Shown piece by piece: positions 24,271 through 37,774 of a stretch of DNA of 64,000 nt. Position 1 is the first letter of the stretch; the number at the start of each line of letters is the position of its first letter. A program made the position numbers and the translations under genes. The notes beneath the pieces are model-generated. The model ran no database searches. It was not told where the DNA came from and saw only the letters and a list, made by a program, of their open reading frames with translations. Source of the DNA: Marsupella aquatica (taxonomy: Eukaryota > Marchantiophyta); NCBI GenBank assembly GCA_973895155.1, contig OZ316891.1, positions 16,802,001 through 16,866,000 on the forward strand, written 5' to 3'.

Positions 24271-24320
24271 TTGATGATGTAATAGCTCTTGACGATTTTG
24301 TAAAGAATAGAATAGTTTAA
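24271..24320 (+). pseudogene. E0 C-terminus after R1b
   Basis: When R1b and one TTGAT copy are removed, the E0 frame continues for 15 codons and ends at TAA 24318-24320. This shows that E0 predates R1b and gives its natural stop. Confidence 0.6.
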
Positions 24321-24452
24321 TTCATTTTCGGTAAGCACTTACCTTTTATACTTCTATCCGTTTGTATTATTATAGTTAGTTTGTTCTGTACATTTAAATG
24401 ACATGTAGCTAGTGATATTTATGAGCCTCTTACTCAAGTACATATTACCCAT

Positions 24453-25097
24453 ATGAGTGCTATTGTTATTGATATGTGTTTTGGTGATCTATTGTTGGGT
24501 CAGGTAAATCCAAATCATAGCGTGCAACATTGTACCAGCAGAGTTGGTGCAGGGGTCTCAGGTTGTTGTGAAATCATGGGATCATCACGATTTGTCAGGA
24601 GAAAGGTCCACATTAGGAGAGCTTACCCTCCTGTGCGGCCTTCAGTACATAGCAGAAGGCAGCCTATGATACTCCGAGACCTTAATGCAAGAATGAATAG
24701 GACATCCGCCTCTGATCCTGGGATGAACTCAGTCAAGGAGGAAGTAGAAGTGCAGCTTGGTGATAATTCAGTGAAGAGCTCGACGAAGGGGAGCCGAATG
24801 CAGGGCCTCAATGGCAGTGTAGTCATGAGTTGCTATGGTGATGATGTTTGTTTCTCAAGTGATCCTATGAAGCCTGAGCAGGCGGCGGGGCAGGCGGCTG
24901 AATCCTGTCCAAAAATGAGTGCTGATGAAGTTGAGGAGTCCAATATTATGGCAGTAGGCGTGCCTGCTGCTTTTCTTGATTACATATTTTGGCCTGTATT
25001 GGGGTCTGTACATTATTATTCTATTCATGAAGCTGATGATTATTGTTTTGAGTATTGTTTAGTGCCTATCAATGTGCATAGGTTCCATGCCTCTTAG
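24453..25097 (+). CDS. Hypothetical ORF downstream of E0
   Basis: A 214-codon frame with a real ATG at 24453, same strand as E0 and 130 bp after its stop. It has a basic Arg-rich stretch (about codons 46-75) and an acidic Asp/Glu-containing second half. I see no known domain. It could be a second ORF of the E0 element, an extra exon, or chance. Confidence 0.3.
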   Translation: MSAIVIDMCFGDLLLGQVNPNHSVQHCTSRVGAGVSGCCEIMGSSRFVRRKVHIRRAYPPVRPSVHSRRQPMILRDLNARMNRTSASDPGMNSVKEEVEVQLGDNSVKSSTKGSRMQGLNGSVVMSCYGDDVCFSSDPMKPEQAAGQAAESCPKMSADEVEESNIMAVGVPAAFLDYIFWPVLGSVHYYSIHEADDYCFEYCLVPINVHRFHAS

Positions 25098-25517
25098 TGT
25101 AGCACCTGCTTAGCTCCAGCATTTCTGAGGGGATTGCAATGGAGCTCTTAGCTATCCAACCAGTATTATAGGTAGTAGTGTAGGTAGTAACAAAAGTCCT
25201 CCATATATGAGGAAGGCATCAATAACACTTTTGTTATTGCCACAAGGCTGTATCCTAGTGGCAAAAAGTATGCTACTAATAAAAACCCTACTCTCAGTAC
25301 TTCAATCATGCGTTTGATGTATGGTGGCAATTTTTTTTACTAATGAATGAAGGGTGTTGTAAATTCATTTTTTCACTAAATTATAAGAATCCAAAGGGCT
25401 CAAATTATTCAGTGAAAACATAAATTTATAACTAACAAGGGAAATATGAAAAGTCCAAAAAATTCTAACAAGGGGTACTAGGGGGAGGCTTGATCTCAGG
25501 GGGGTTCACTTAATTTA
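25098..25517. other. Non-coding AT-rich spacer
   Basis: No gene or element boundary is visible here. Confidence 0.5.
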
Positions 25518-26830
25518 CTAGGAGTGAGGGCCCAGGGAAAGTACCGTCAAACCTTTTTCACTCATGTGTCTCAATCTGTAGTGCCAATATTGAGCCATCT
25601 TGTCTTGAGATCTAGTTACATTGGCTTCTTCACAAATCACATTGCCCTCCAACAAATAAAGAATCTTATTGTGCTGCTTACTCTTCAGGACAACCTTTTT
25701 CCTTATTGACACCTGAAGTACACCATTAGCAGAACTCTGTTGATGACCATTTACTTCCAGCATTCCAAGAGAAATCAAATTCTTTTTCATATCATAAATG
25801 TGTTTGAAATTTCTCACTATTTGCACAGCTCCATCAAACATCCAAATTTTCATGAATTCAATTGTTTGATAGGGGTGATCATTCCCCATCAACACTGAAC
25901 CATTTGATACAAAGTAAAAACTGAAAACTCTCTCATACAGAAAATATGATAAATATAGACACAATCCAAAATCCATTCATCATCATTTTCTTGGGATAAA
26001 GTGCAAAAGGCAACATCTTGACTTCATAAGATTTCATTGTCAAGCATGTCTACATCATCGTACGTCCACATGTGCAAATAACGGGTTATTCACCTTAACT
26101 CAACAATCTTTTTTTCATGTGACCAACCTTATTACATTTCCAGCATGTAATTGATTTTTTCTTGAGATCTTTCTTGAGACCTAGATCTATATTTATCCTT
26201 GCCTCTATTTACGTTCCATGATCGGCCATGGTTCACAATCAAAGCAGATCCTGAGGGACTTGATGGCGTAGAGGACGAGACCATTTTTTGTTGTATAGCA
26301 TCAGTTAACAGAGTGTTTACAATCTCATTGTAGGTGGTAGTTTACTTATCATGATGAAGTAGCACTCTTGACAAAGACTGATAGGATGCAGTCAAAAAGC
26401 TCAAAAGATGAAGTGTCTTTCTCTCATCAGTTAATTCATCTCCAAGATTTGACAAAGTTGTAACTAGATCATTGAAAGCATCAATGTGATTTTGAATCTT
26501 GGTGTTGTTATCCTTCATCTTAAAACTCATTAGTTTCAAGGCTGTATAGAGCCCATTAAAAAACTTCATGTGATGGTATTTATGCTATAACGTTGTGAAC
26601 AAAGACAGACATGATGAGTGTTCACCAAGATGCTTGATGATGTGAGACTAGAGATAGAGTGTAATGATACTCACACCTTGTTCATGCATGTCGTTCCATG
26701 CACTCTGTTGCATGTCGCTCGGCTTGTCCTTCAACACTCCTTTCACTTGCTTCTCCCATAAGAGATAGTTCGAACGACCATCATACTTTGTAACATCAAA
26801 CTTGGTCAATCCAAGCTTCAATGAACCCAT
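25518..26830 (-). pseudogene. Copia-type retrotransposon fragment (gag to pre-integrase)
   Basis: Minus-strand pieces in Copia order. First, a gag start at ATG 26830 with Leu-x-Lys-Phe-Asp and Tyr-x-Gly-Arg-Ser-Asn-Tyr-x2-Trp, typical of plant Copia gag. Next, more gag at 26569-26342. Then a CCHC-type knuckle at 26107-26145 (Cys-x2-Cys-x4-His, last Cys lost). Last, a GAG-pre-integrase segment at 25976-25518 with a Trp-His-x-Arg-Leu-x-His motif. Frames are broken between pieces, and integrase, reverse transcriptase and LTRs are missing on the low-coordinate side. It is a dead, truncated copy unrelated in sequence to R1. Confidence 0.8.
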
Positions 26831-27299
26831 CTTGAGTGCTACAACTCTTCTTGTGTCACTTTGTAGCTTTTCTCCTTCGTCCGTGCCGGTTACTCAACTC
26901 AAAATTTCAAAAAATCATAGTTTTTGTAACTTCTCAAAAACTTTGAAACTTGTCATCACCACATAGTCCACTAGCCTAGCAAACCAACACTGAAATCCAA
27001 AATTGACACCAAGCTCTGACAAAAAACATTTTCACATTTTGATCGGGGTGGGTAAACTTAAAATTCTCCCCCGTTTTGACCACCTTGGGGAATAACCAAA
27101 TTTCAAATAACAACCCAACGTCAAAAGTGCAAGGTGATCAGTGCACCTCGTTGCTAACTCTACTGGCTACCAACTTCCCAAAGATAGAATCTTTGATGGA
27201 CCGCCAAAATCTGCTCTCTATTTTTTGGGAATATTCCTACACATAGCAGCAGGGCTCATAGGGGGCCGTTCCCCCTGTCGGAGGCCGGTCGATATCGGA

Positions 27300-27425
27300 C
27301 TATCGAGCTATATCGATCTGCATTATCGGGCTGCAATATCAGCTTGTCAATATCAGGCTGCAGTACTGGTCTGTCAATACCGGGATGCAGTATTGGGTTG
27401 TAATATCGACCAATGTCGGGCTGAA
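27300..27425. repeat. Degenerate minisatellite
   Basis: Imperfect repeats of a unit around ATCGGGCTGCAATATC/AG, seen about five times with a period near 20-30 bp, rich in TATCG and CTGCAGTA steps. The minus-strand translation shows Gln-Pro-Asp-Ile/Asn repeated, which reflects the DNA repeat. Confidence 0.5.
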
Positions 27426-27447
27426 TCGTCAACAGGTCCAACAACAT

Positions 27448-27465
27448 AAAAACCCTAAACCCTAA
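27448..27465. repeat. Short interstitial telomere-like repeat
   Basis: Two adjoining CCCTAAA units, the plant telomere motif. Confidence 0.6.
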
Positions 27466-30177
27466 ATCTCGAGCTCAGAACGACCACGTTGCCGTGATCT
27501 CTACGTTGAGCCGTAGCACTTCACATTTCTACTCCCGTGCCGAGCGTGACGACAAGAAAATGTGCTTAAGCAAAGCTAACTTTTCATAGCCATGAAAAAC
27601 CAAAAACATCTCTTTTGCTTGTTGCGTTGCACTTGGTAACAAATCAACTACCAAAATGATCAATTTTGTCCAATTTACGATTTGAGCTATAGCATGCAAC
27701 TCCTCACGCATTGCAAAGCTCACATCATCAAGAAACCTATCTCAGATCCCTCATCTGGAAAAACCGTTGAAGAAACCGTCAAATACAAATCATTTTACAC
27801 CCAAATCCAGAATGACTCAAACTTCAATTCCTCCACGCCACAAACTCCGTTCAAGGATTTCTACGCACCGCTAGAAATTCCTTGCCCCGATCTATCTACT
27901 GAGCCCATAAACTTTGAGTTCCACGGGACGGAACTTTGGGAAATCTACCGACAAAAAATTGTCATGAAAAAAGTCGTCTCCCAGGCTTGCTGTAACACTA
28001 ATTATTGAACTATGACGTATTTCTCTACGATAAGATCATGACTCATCTCATGCATACATAGTCGACACACTTGAATACATGATTCATATATTTTCCAAGG
28101 TTACATCCACACGAACACGAAAGCTAAGAGTAGTCTCCACATACGAGCTCTCTTTTTCTCTCAAGTCGCTTAGTTACAATGAGCAAATATCATTTTACCA
28201 ATGACTTACACTAACCCTGGTATATACAAGGTCACACACGACTAACTTAATTTCAACTAAATTCTTAATTACAGTTAACCTAATTATTATAACCTATGAG
28301 TCACAAAACTAAGAACAATCTTTAACACTAGAAAAATGAACTTACTGACAAAATGGATATACAGATCCCTTACAAGCAAGGTCGGCCCCAAAATGTGGGT
28401 GTCACAACAAGGGAAGGGAACATGCACCCTAGGAACATGGCCAAAGAAACACGGATGGTACAAAGATGAGCCATAGCAAACACAACTCTGCCAATAGGGT
28501 CGCCCTGTTGGGTGGTACACAATGGTTTCTCCTATTCATAAAGTCAAACACTTTAGCATGAGTGATGCAATCTTATTACCTCCCTTGCCTTTTATGGTCC
28601 CCGGAGCTAATAATACATTACCATTACCAATTAAAAAAGACACAAACTTAAATCCTATTTTTATTGCAAAAAGTTTTTTGAATACTGTTGTAAACTTGCA
28701 TTTTGATTGCCTGGAGAGGAAGTTGCATACTTCTTATGGAAAATTCAGAAAACATGTATGTAAAGGCCCACAATCTTATAGTCTATAATGTGGAGGTTGA
28801 GCTTGAACCAGGCCCAGGCTTTACTACTAATAGATGTCTGCAGGTGTTCAGTCCAAGCCAAGAGTACTGAGACAATTCCAAATGGTTCAGCAGGTGGTAG
28901 CATGGATAACTTGCCAACAGATGATCAGCCCAGACAGGACCAAACGCAGACATATCTTTAGTAGTGTTATCTGATGTGGTGAGAGGCCACTGATGAACCC
29001 AGGCTAGGACAGACATGGGACAGGACCAAATGCAATGGAAGATATCTACAAAAGTGTTGGGTGGACATCTAAAACAGTGGTCTCTGTGTCAGCCCTGTCG
29101 AGGTGGGGGAGGCGCCACCTGTTTTAGCTGGCTGGTACACGTGTTCCCATCAAAATATTATTTCCCGCAGCACCACTGTAGAAAAAATATGTTAGCGCAA
29201 TGATGACTCGGTAATGAGATATAATCAACGGCCGTGGCAAAGCTGTGAGTGGATGAGCCCAACAAAATCGCATCACTCGCCCTGAACGTTCTTTCACCGG
29301 GCTCTAACGGGATATCAATCCACAAAGCCCTCACTGAAGAACTTTATCGAACTTGTCTGAAAGGCGAACGATGCTCGAATGCTTCAAGAAACCGTATCAG
29401 GTGATACCATAGAAATTTGCAGGGGCCCGCCAAGGGTAAAGGGATTTGTATCCTGTTTCGCAAGGACGGTTAGAAGGTTTATCGGGCCGACGAATTTCGT
29501 ACCAGTTGTCAGTGTAGATCTTGTGGCGCTGAGACGAAGATGACGCAGGGAGGACAAGAACCTAGGAGTTTTGGAGAGGGGATGTTGGGCTGAAGACACG
29601 AGCTCGTTAGGTGTCAGTCCTGCTCAGTGCAGACACAAAATGCGTCGTCTCCAAATTTGGGAAGGTAACAAGTAGCGTAATGAATGTTTGGGAGCAGCCA
29701 ACCTAGTTCGAAAGATCGAAAAGTTCGATCAGTGGTGCTGGCAAGCACTGCACTAACCAAGATTTGTCAAAAGTAAAAGGCAGGTCTAACAGAGGATGGT
29801 AAAACCACTACCTTCCACATAAAATGCAGAACAAGCACACAGAAACTGTAAATGGGTCCTTTGATTGCAGTGGGATTCAAATGAAGTTTGGTTTACAACC
29901 TGCAGCTCTTCGTGTCATCCGAGCGACCCATGCAGTGTATCCCGACATCTTAACATAAAAGGGAGTGGAGACCAATCACCGTCCTTAATGATGAAACTAA
30001 CAGCAGAAAGGGATGCAAGTAGAGAATATATCACGGACACCAAAAATACGAGAGTACCAAGAAGACCTTGCAAAAGGAAAAAGAAAGAGATTCTCTTACT
30101 ATGAAAGTGGCAAAAGTTTCTCCCTTGTGACCTTTAAAAAGCAGCCTACAAGCGGAGCAATATGTAGCATAGACTCT

Positions 30178-33100
30178 CTACAAGTATAAGGAATTGGCAA
30201 ACACAATACCCCGCCGTATGCTCCCGCTTCCAGCCTCAAACTTCTTCTCCAAATCTGAATCTCCTACTGCTTGTGCAGCACCCCGTAACTGAGGCCAAGC
30301 ACCGAACCGGTAGCAAGACGTCAGTACAGTGAATGTGAACAAATAAATGATCCAACCAGAATTAAATTTTTTGCCAGGCACAACCAATATAATCAAATCA
30401 CATTAACGAAGCTGATTTGTGTCTCCTATCTTTTGCAATTATTAAGTGCCAAATTCCAAAATTTCTCTGCAGAACAAGGTGGACTCATACAATGCAGAGC
30501 TCTAAGACAAATGTATACCTGGTTCAAAAACTCATCCAATCGTCTTGCAGCACGAATAATACTACCTTCAAATATGTCTGTTAGCTCGCATATGTCTGCA
30601 AACTTTGAACCCTGTCAAAGACTGCGATTTTCAGATATGGAACTTCGCCCTGCGCATCCTATCTGAGAGATTGTCACAGCTTCTGACCAGAACAAATAGG
30701 ATCTAGAGAGGAGTGCACTGGCAGCTCTGGTCATTTTCTGATCTAAACAAGATTAAAAGAAGCGTTTCTAAATCAAAATTGAAGTGCATTTTCTACTGGA
30801 GAGCTGTCACCAAAAAACTCTAGTGGGGGTGAGCCTTTCCTTAGGGCACATAGGATGGGAAACGAACATGGGCACGTGGACAATCCTTGCTCGGAAATAA
30901 CTCATGTTCGGAGATTACAGCAGGTAGAAAATTGTCTAAATGTTGACAAATCTCAATAAAATGATCATTTATCGTTAGAAACGGCAATGCTAGTGTACCT
31001 TGGACCAGCTATACATCACATCCATGAGAGACGGTTTGAATGATTGTACATAGGCTTCAACGTCAACCTCCAACTTGCACTCTTGTTGAATCTGGCAAAA
31101 AATTCAACTCACTTGATATCTGATGCATTTAACAAGGCCCAAAGACTGGTCTACAATAAAAGGTTAACCATTAATCAAAACCAATCCATCTCACAACGAA
31201 GCCAGGTCCTAAAGAAAATTGTTGTCACCATTTTTGAAAGATATCCACTTTAACATGAAATTCTGGCTGTTTAAAGCTGGAAAACTTCTATTTCCAAGAT
31301 CTACCTTGTATACAACTAAAGACATCCTGACCTGATTTTACTCCTAGCAATGTAAAATATCTTAGGTTTACAAAGTCTACCCAAGAGAATCCTGCTCACC
31401 ACTGCGATTGTCCGTGCTGTTTCTTGAAGTTGACGAAGTGGCCAAGCCAGTTCATTTTTCAAACGCACTTGTTCATTTGACTTTTCTACGGGTAGAAAAC
31501 AACTTGAGAGAGCAACCACTTGGTGATGATCAAGATCAGTAAATAGGCCTGTTCAGAAAGTTTATTTCACAAGTCAGGTCGTTCCTCAATACTGTCTTTG
31601 CCATGTAATGTCGACATGAACTGTTTGTTTCCTTTAAGTAAATTGGTAACAGCAATCGCCTTAACCATCATCTTACGACACAGAGGCATCTTCAAGATTG
31701 ACATAACTACCCATAGTATATGCATGATGTTGAAAATGCAGGAAATGCCGGACAAGGCGAGGGAACAGAAATGGAAGAGCAGGTCATGACATTAGTTACC
31801 ATTGAACATTAACTCAGTTACCAGCAGTTCCTCGGCAGTGTCAATCAGGCACGCAGCACGACCTTTCAACTGTACTACTCCATCATCGTTTATGTGCCCT
31901 AAACGTCTCAGCACCCTTGACCTACTTTGGAACTCTTCCCTGAACTTATGCAACTGTGAAAGGAAGATCACGAGTCCAACATCAACCAGGAAGGTTAACC
32001 TTTATCAAAATAGGTAAATCTGGGAACTACACATTCGACTGTTAGGAAATCACTGCAAAACTGGCCCACCTAATCAGCTTTAAGAAGCTAGTGATGAGGT
32101 GTTCGCTCCAACTCCTAGTAAGTTCGCGCACCCATTGAGGTCAACAAGCTTCAACGCAACCAACAAGTACCTGTGAATCACGCATCCTGGACCTCAGCTT
32201 CTGAGATTGAGCACGAAGCTCTGCTTTCCTTTGAAGAATTGCACGACCAGACGCATCTTCTGACTGTAGGACAGGAAGATACAAACCACATAGCCAACAC
32301 TCCGTTTGTTTTGAGACTTGAAGGGGAAGTACACGTGCGTGCCCATTGTGTCGAAGAACTAACATCCTCTAAACAGGCGACCACTTGTACAGAACAGCTG
32401 TACTTCGAATACGAAGAGAACGAGCAATTTGACAAGACCTTGATGAAGCATGAAGATAAAAACTTGAGACAAGTGACAGATAGAAAAATGTTACACTAAA
32501 GAGTGGATTTGCAATGAGCTTTTTCTCTTCCTCCTCGATCTCCTTCACTATTGAGACAAAATCTTCGTCATCAATGCCCATATCCTGCACAGAAAATATG
32601 AAGACTGAGTCCTTCCGCCCCGATTCTAATAACCAATGACGTTGAGGATGCAAGTTCAGTGAACATTTTTACATTGAAATAGAAGCGCTCTTATTTATAC
32701 TCAGGACGTTTTGAGCCTTGCCCAGAAACATGGCAGGACCCTGCGGCACAAAATTGTCTGGACATGTATGTCTGGCCAATCAAATTCGTCTATTTCATTT
32801 AGACAAGTGAGTGGGCAGGCTGCAACACAGAACCAATTGAGTCTAGTATAACTCCAAATGAATACAGTAGCACCACTGCTTTCGACGAAGATACTTTGGA
32901 CCATACTTGCCCACACACAAACCCAACGAGAAAAAGAAAATCCTTGAAAAGAATGTAAGAAACTAAAAAGAAGTTACCTCTATTGGATCAAGTCTTGGCA
33001 ACCCATCAGGGAATCTTCGTTCAAGTTCTTGGACAGCTAAGAGAATGCTTTGACGAGCCTCCGTAGGCCGTAGGTCCCCTGGAACAGCCACTCTTAGTGC

Positions 33101-36100
33101 ACTGATTGCACAGATCAATGGCATTTGGACAGGTACCTACAGAGATCACCCTTCATTGTAAAAAATTGCTTTGAGTGACGTAATAGTTATACCTCGCAAC
33201 GTGACTAGCAATCCAAGCTTAAGCCCAGGTCGTAAAAATAACCAAACGAGAATCAAGTAGCAGACTATTCTCGCATAATTCTGAGGAAGAGAACTGACAT
33301 AAGGATATCCGAACTGAACAATTCTAGCGGACCTCTAAATAAAACAACTCTCGTCCGAATTACATGAACTCTCTCCAGGAACATTTGATGATAGATCCCC
33401 ATCTCAGACCTCCATTTCTGTGTTTAAATTCTACACTCGTGTCCGACAATCTCTCTCCCGCAACAAATGAGCATTGCAGTTCTTTTACGGCGATTGGGGA
33501 CCATCCCGCAGCCATTAGTGAAAACCCCTTGGAAGAATTTCACTGCAAGGATACCCAAGCAAATAATTGTCAACCGATGCCAAACAGTCTATACTGATCC
33601 CATATTCTTACCACATGCATCTCTCCTTTTCCACCTGCCGGACAAGGTTGGGGCTTAGGTCGAGGGCGTTCTTGAGCTAACACCGAAGAACAGTGTAGAA
33701 GAATATCCACAATGTAGAAGCTTGCAGTGGGTGCTGATAACACTGCAGAAGGGACAACACTTTGAGAGACAAGGGGCTTCTTAACTACATTCACAACCAC
33801 CCCCCAACCCCATTCTTCCCCCAAAGTTCCTCGTACCTTAACCTGCGAAGACAATTTTTGTGGTGAGAGTATCAGACTGCGAAAGGAATCTTTTAGTCGA
33901 GTATGGACATAAAACTTTGCTGCTAGTATCACTGGGAATGTGTGACATTCACACAGCCGGATGGTATGATCCATCGATAGAACTTTGCAAAACGGAACAT
34001 TCTCACAAATTACTCTGTAAACTGAGTAGAAGTCATGAACTCCACATTGAATTCAATCCTAGGGAGCAGCTTTATGTCCGTACCAGACGGCCAGGTTGCA
34101 GAAACAGTAGCGCTCGTTCGGGTCTCAGAACCTCAGCCATCATCTTCTTTTCTAGCCGTGCCATGTTCAGTCTTTGATTGTGATACTCAACCAATGATTC
34201 CTGAGGCAACACAGGTTCCTAATCAGACCCACTGAAGACCTCAGTAGAATTTATGGCTTTCCATTCCTCCAATCAGCTGCAGAAACGTTCATATTTGTGA
34301 GATCTATCACTCATCTGGCTGCCACTGGAAGGTGGACAAAGCCTCATTCGCCCTGGCTGCAGAAACTTCTCCCGGATACAATTTCAAACAATTTCAAAAA
34401 CTTTCAAAGTTACAATTTCACCTGTTCCAACATATATGTGTTTGCTAGTCCTACCGTCTGATCACTACATAGAACGGAAACAAGCTTCAATTACTCAAAA
34501 TCATTGAATAAAATAGTCTGATCTCACACTCCGAGGTTCCTAAATCTATGAAGACAAAAGAACCTTGACATGAGGGCTAAGGCAGACCTCCCCTGAAGCA
34601 TCTAGTTTGGAAGCTTCTTGTTCGAGCTTTAGTATCTGCTCTTCAACTTCTGGTAACGCCTGTATTAGTGCCAAGGACGGACAAACGATTCAATGCAGCT
34701 GCAAAGAGACTAATAAGGTGACCTAAATTGACCGAAAATCTACAACAAATATATCTGGGCCAACAGACAAACAAAGGTATGGGGACTTCCTGGTAGCTTA
34801 GGTACATGATTTCATAGCCATTATGGACCCTTTACAATTACATAAGTAGAGAAGAACGAAATCCATTGGTGCAAAAACTTAGGATTCCACAAGTATGTAT
34901 TACTGCTTCAAAATTGGACGGCATATATTACCTTCTCGTGTTGAAACTGATGGAAAGAATTCTTGATGACGTACTCGGCATCAAATTGGCCCTCTGCCCT
35001 ACTCATGAGATTGAGGAGACTATAGTAACTAAGTCTGAAACTGCTGATCAGTGGTGCCGACTTTCCAGTAATCATTTCCTTGAACACTTCTATTTTCAGC
35101 TGTGTCAACCAATGATGAATCTTATGAGCCTGGAAATTTAAGTGTCTGAAGTACAAATATAATACAAATTGGTATCAAGATCGCCTTTCCACTATTTGGT
35201 CATAAGGGTACTGCACGTCTCAGATTCCAAATTTGGGACTACAAAGAGGCTCAAATTGTGAGGTGCGTAGTCTCAGACAAACACGAAGAAGAAGGTAACG
35301 AGAGATGGAACGAACTTGACAATTTAAGGGTTCCCAAATTATTTTTAAAATCCATTAGAAAATCATAAAAAACTCACCTGGTCATCAATCATGACAATGC
35401 ATATCCCCTTATCATCCTTGCCACGTCGCCCTGCCCTGCCACTCATCTAATTACAGAAAACCACCACAATCTCATAATTGGACATACCTTGATAAAGCAA
35501 TTGTGTCTTCGGAAGAATATATTTGTCCATGCTAGTTCATGGTAAATGCTATAAATAGTACCCCAAACTAAGATGTCGTAAAGACCCTTCCCTTCCGACT
35601 ACTTCCCTTCGTTTTTACAAATGCGACGTGACAGTTCACACATAGCAGAAAGATGCGTCATTTCATAGAAGCGTAAGGTTATAAATCCAATAGTACTACA
35701 GTGTTGTCAGCAAGTTCTTTACGATGTCCATCAGTCACTCTATCATTGCCAACAGCCCAAATGTTGGGATCACAAACAGACTCCAACGGCAAGTGCTTAT
35801 TCACAAAACAACCAATCTTATAATTTGGCTGTTACAAACTGTCCAACGTACCTGAATATATTCTCCTGAAGTCATAAAGCGGTGGCTATCACCATCCCAC
35901 TTACGCACTTGTGTGAAGACTACAGTCTTTGCTGGCATATTAAGCCCCATCGCAAACTATCAAGCATCACGACATCGACAAGGGCCATCAGGCACAATGC
36001 CAGCTCTGACGAATAAACGAGTATCAAGCTTGCAAAAATCTTGCGCTGGTTCTCTCCTTTCAGCCAAACGGCACAACAAGCGCAAACTATGGGTCCAATT

Positions 36101-37774
36101 AGGTTCAGCTGGTAGAGAATATGACTCGACTACTTACAGTTTCAGTGGCAAACAATGCTTTGATTAGACCTTCTTGAAAAAGAATCTCAATGACTTCTTT
36201 CAGGATTGGAAGCAGGCCCGAATGATGCACTCCTATTCCTCTCTGTAACATTGGAAGAATCAGGCCGATTGCAGGTAGGCTACGATCTTCTTCACTGAGG
36301 ATTTGAATTGCATTTGAAAAAACCTCTTCCACCATTGACTTTTCTTCCTCTGTGTTGAAATCGAGCTTTGGCATGGATAGAGCATACTGTTCACACTCAC
36401 GGCGACTGAAGCTGAACACAATCACCGGTTGAAATTTTCTTTCCATAATCATCTGCGGACAAAATACTCGTGATGTCAAGAAGGATCAAGGAACCGCGTC
36501 CACCAAAAGTCAATGGGAGTATATTTTAAATGACTAGTCTGTGCGTGCTTGTGTCAATGTGGAGAGACTAAATATCATGTCCTTAGGTCCGGCGTACCTG
36601 AACGCTCTCATACTTGCGACATGAAGCGCAACAGATTTGATCCAAGCATGGCGGTTTTAAAAGAAACGCAACTGAAATGATTCCTCTAAACCTGAAAGAA
36701 TCCAGAGTTGAGATTTCAAAAAACGTTTGATAGGTTGTTTCGAACAGAAATTACCTTGACAATTTTGTAAATGTCTGTTTTGGAATCACCAGCGCCAGCT
36801 CTTCCACCACCTCTTCCACCACCTCTTCCTCCTCTCCCTCGGGCACCTGCTCTGCCTCTTCCATTTGGTGAATTCAAACCATCCTCGCGACGACCTTCTT
36901 GGGAGAATGTCTCAGACACTTTTTGAAAGTTATCCTCTCGAAATTGTCCCTTTTCGTCAACAATAAGATACAGCCCTTGTCCTCCCATCGGAAATGCATA
37001 ATGTTGGAGAGGAGTGGGCCGAAAGTCAGTGTAGACCACGTGACAAGGTTGTTTGTGCAGGAAACAGATCCACTCCGCGAACTCCTTCGAATTAGACATC
37101 GTAGCTGAAAGGAAAACCATCTTAATTTCTGGAGGCAGAAAGATGATGCTCTCTTCCCAAACGACACCTCTCTCGCGGTCCCGCATGTAGTGAATTTCAT
37201 CAAATATCACCCAAGCTACTTCCCTGAGAACTTCCGAACCTCTGTACAGCATTGCACGGAGAATCTCGGTGGTCATAACAATGCAGGAGGCATTCGGGGA
37301 GATAGAAACATCGCCGGTCATCAATCCGACATCTCCGAATTCCTGGCTCAGTTCCCTGTACTTCTGATTACTCAATGCCTTCAGCGGAGACGTGTAAATC
37401 ACTCTCTGCTTGTCTCTAAATGTCATAGCAATAGCATATTCAGCGACGGCCGTCTTTCCAGCAGAAGTATGTGCAGCTACTAAAACGGATTCTTTCCTTT
37501 CCAGACAAGCGATAGATGTCTCCTGAAAAGCATCCAACTTGAATGGATAGACTTTCGCCCTTGGGCCTGTGAAGGTTGGATTGTAGACCGTCCCGTGGAT
37601 TCCCGCATCAAGTTGGGAGTTGTAATCCACAGGTAGGGCAACTTCATGAAAGCAAGGGGCTTGTATATTGCGTTTTTTCAAATCAGACGCCCCATTATCG
37701 ACACTATTTGCAGAATCCTCAACTTTCCTCTTCAAAGGGGTGTTCGGCGATGGAGGAGATCCCGAATCTGCCAT
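30178..37774 (-). CDS. MTR4/HEN2: MTR4/HEN2-type exosome RNA helicase (16 exons)
   Basis: Ski2-like DExH helicase that feeds nuclear RNAs to the exosome. Exons (minus): 37774-36755, 36452-36138, 35956-35852, 35446-35378, 35099-34932, 34659-34588, 34200-34084, 33842-33612, 33136-32978, 32584-32495, 32263-32171, 31953-31800, 31548-31400, 31091-30999, 30611-30519, 30288-30178. All introns are GT-AG and the joined frame is open for 1,012 residues, the usual length. Visible: Walker A AHTSAGKT (101-108), DEIH (192-195), SAT (223-225), an Arg/Gly-rich insert (306-329), motif [12 protein letters not shown] (480-489), arch/KOW region with WGWG near 633, and the conserved family C-terminus ending Ser-Leu-Tyr-Leu. 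Start is the ATG at 37774; an in-frame TTG five codons upstream is not used. MTR4 versus HEN2 paralogue is not settled. It appears functional. Confidence 0.93.

Larger units (their letters stand above)
26831..30177. other. Intergenic region with small repeats
   Basis: No supported gene. It contains a degenerate minisatellite at about 27300-27425 and two CCCTAAA units at 27448-27465. ORFs such as 28522-28788 and 29865-30104 have no recognisable features. The part just below 30178 should hold the 3' UTR of the minus-strand helicase gene. Confidence 0.5.
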
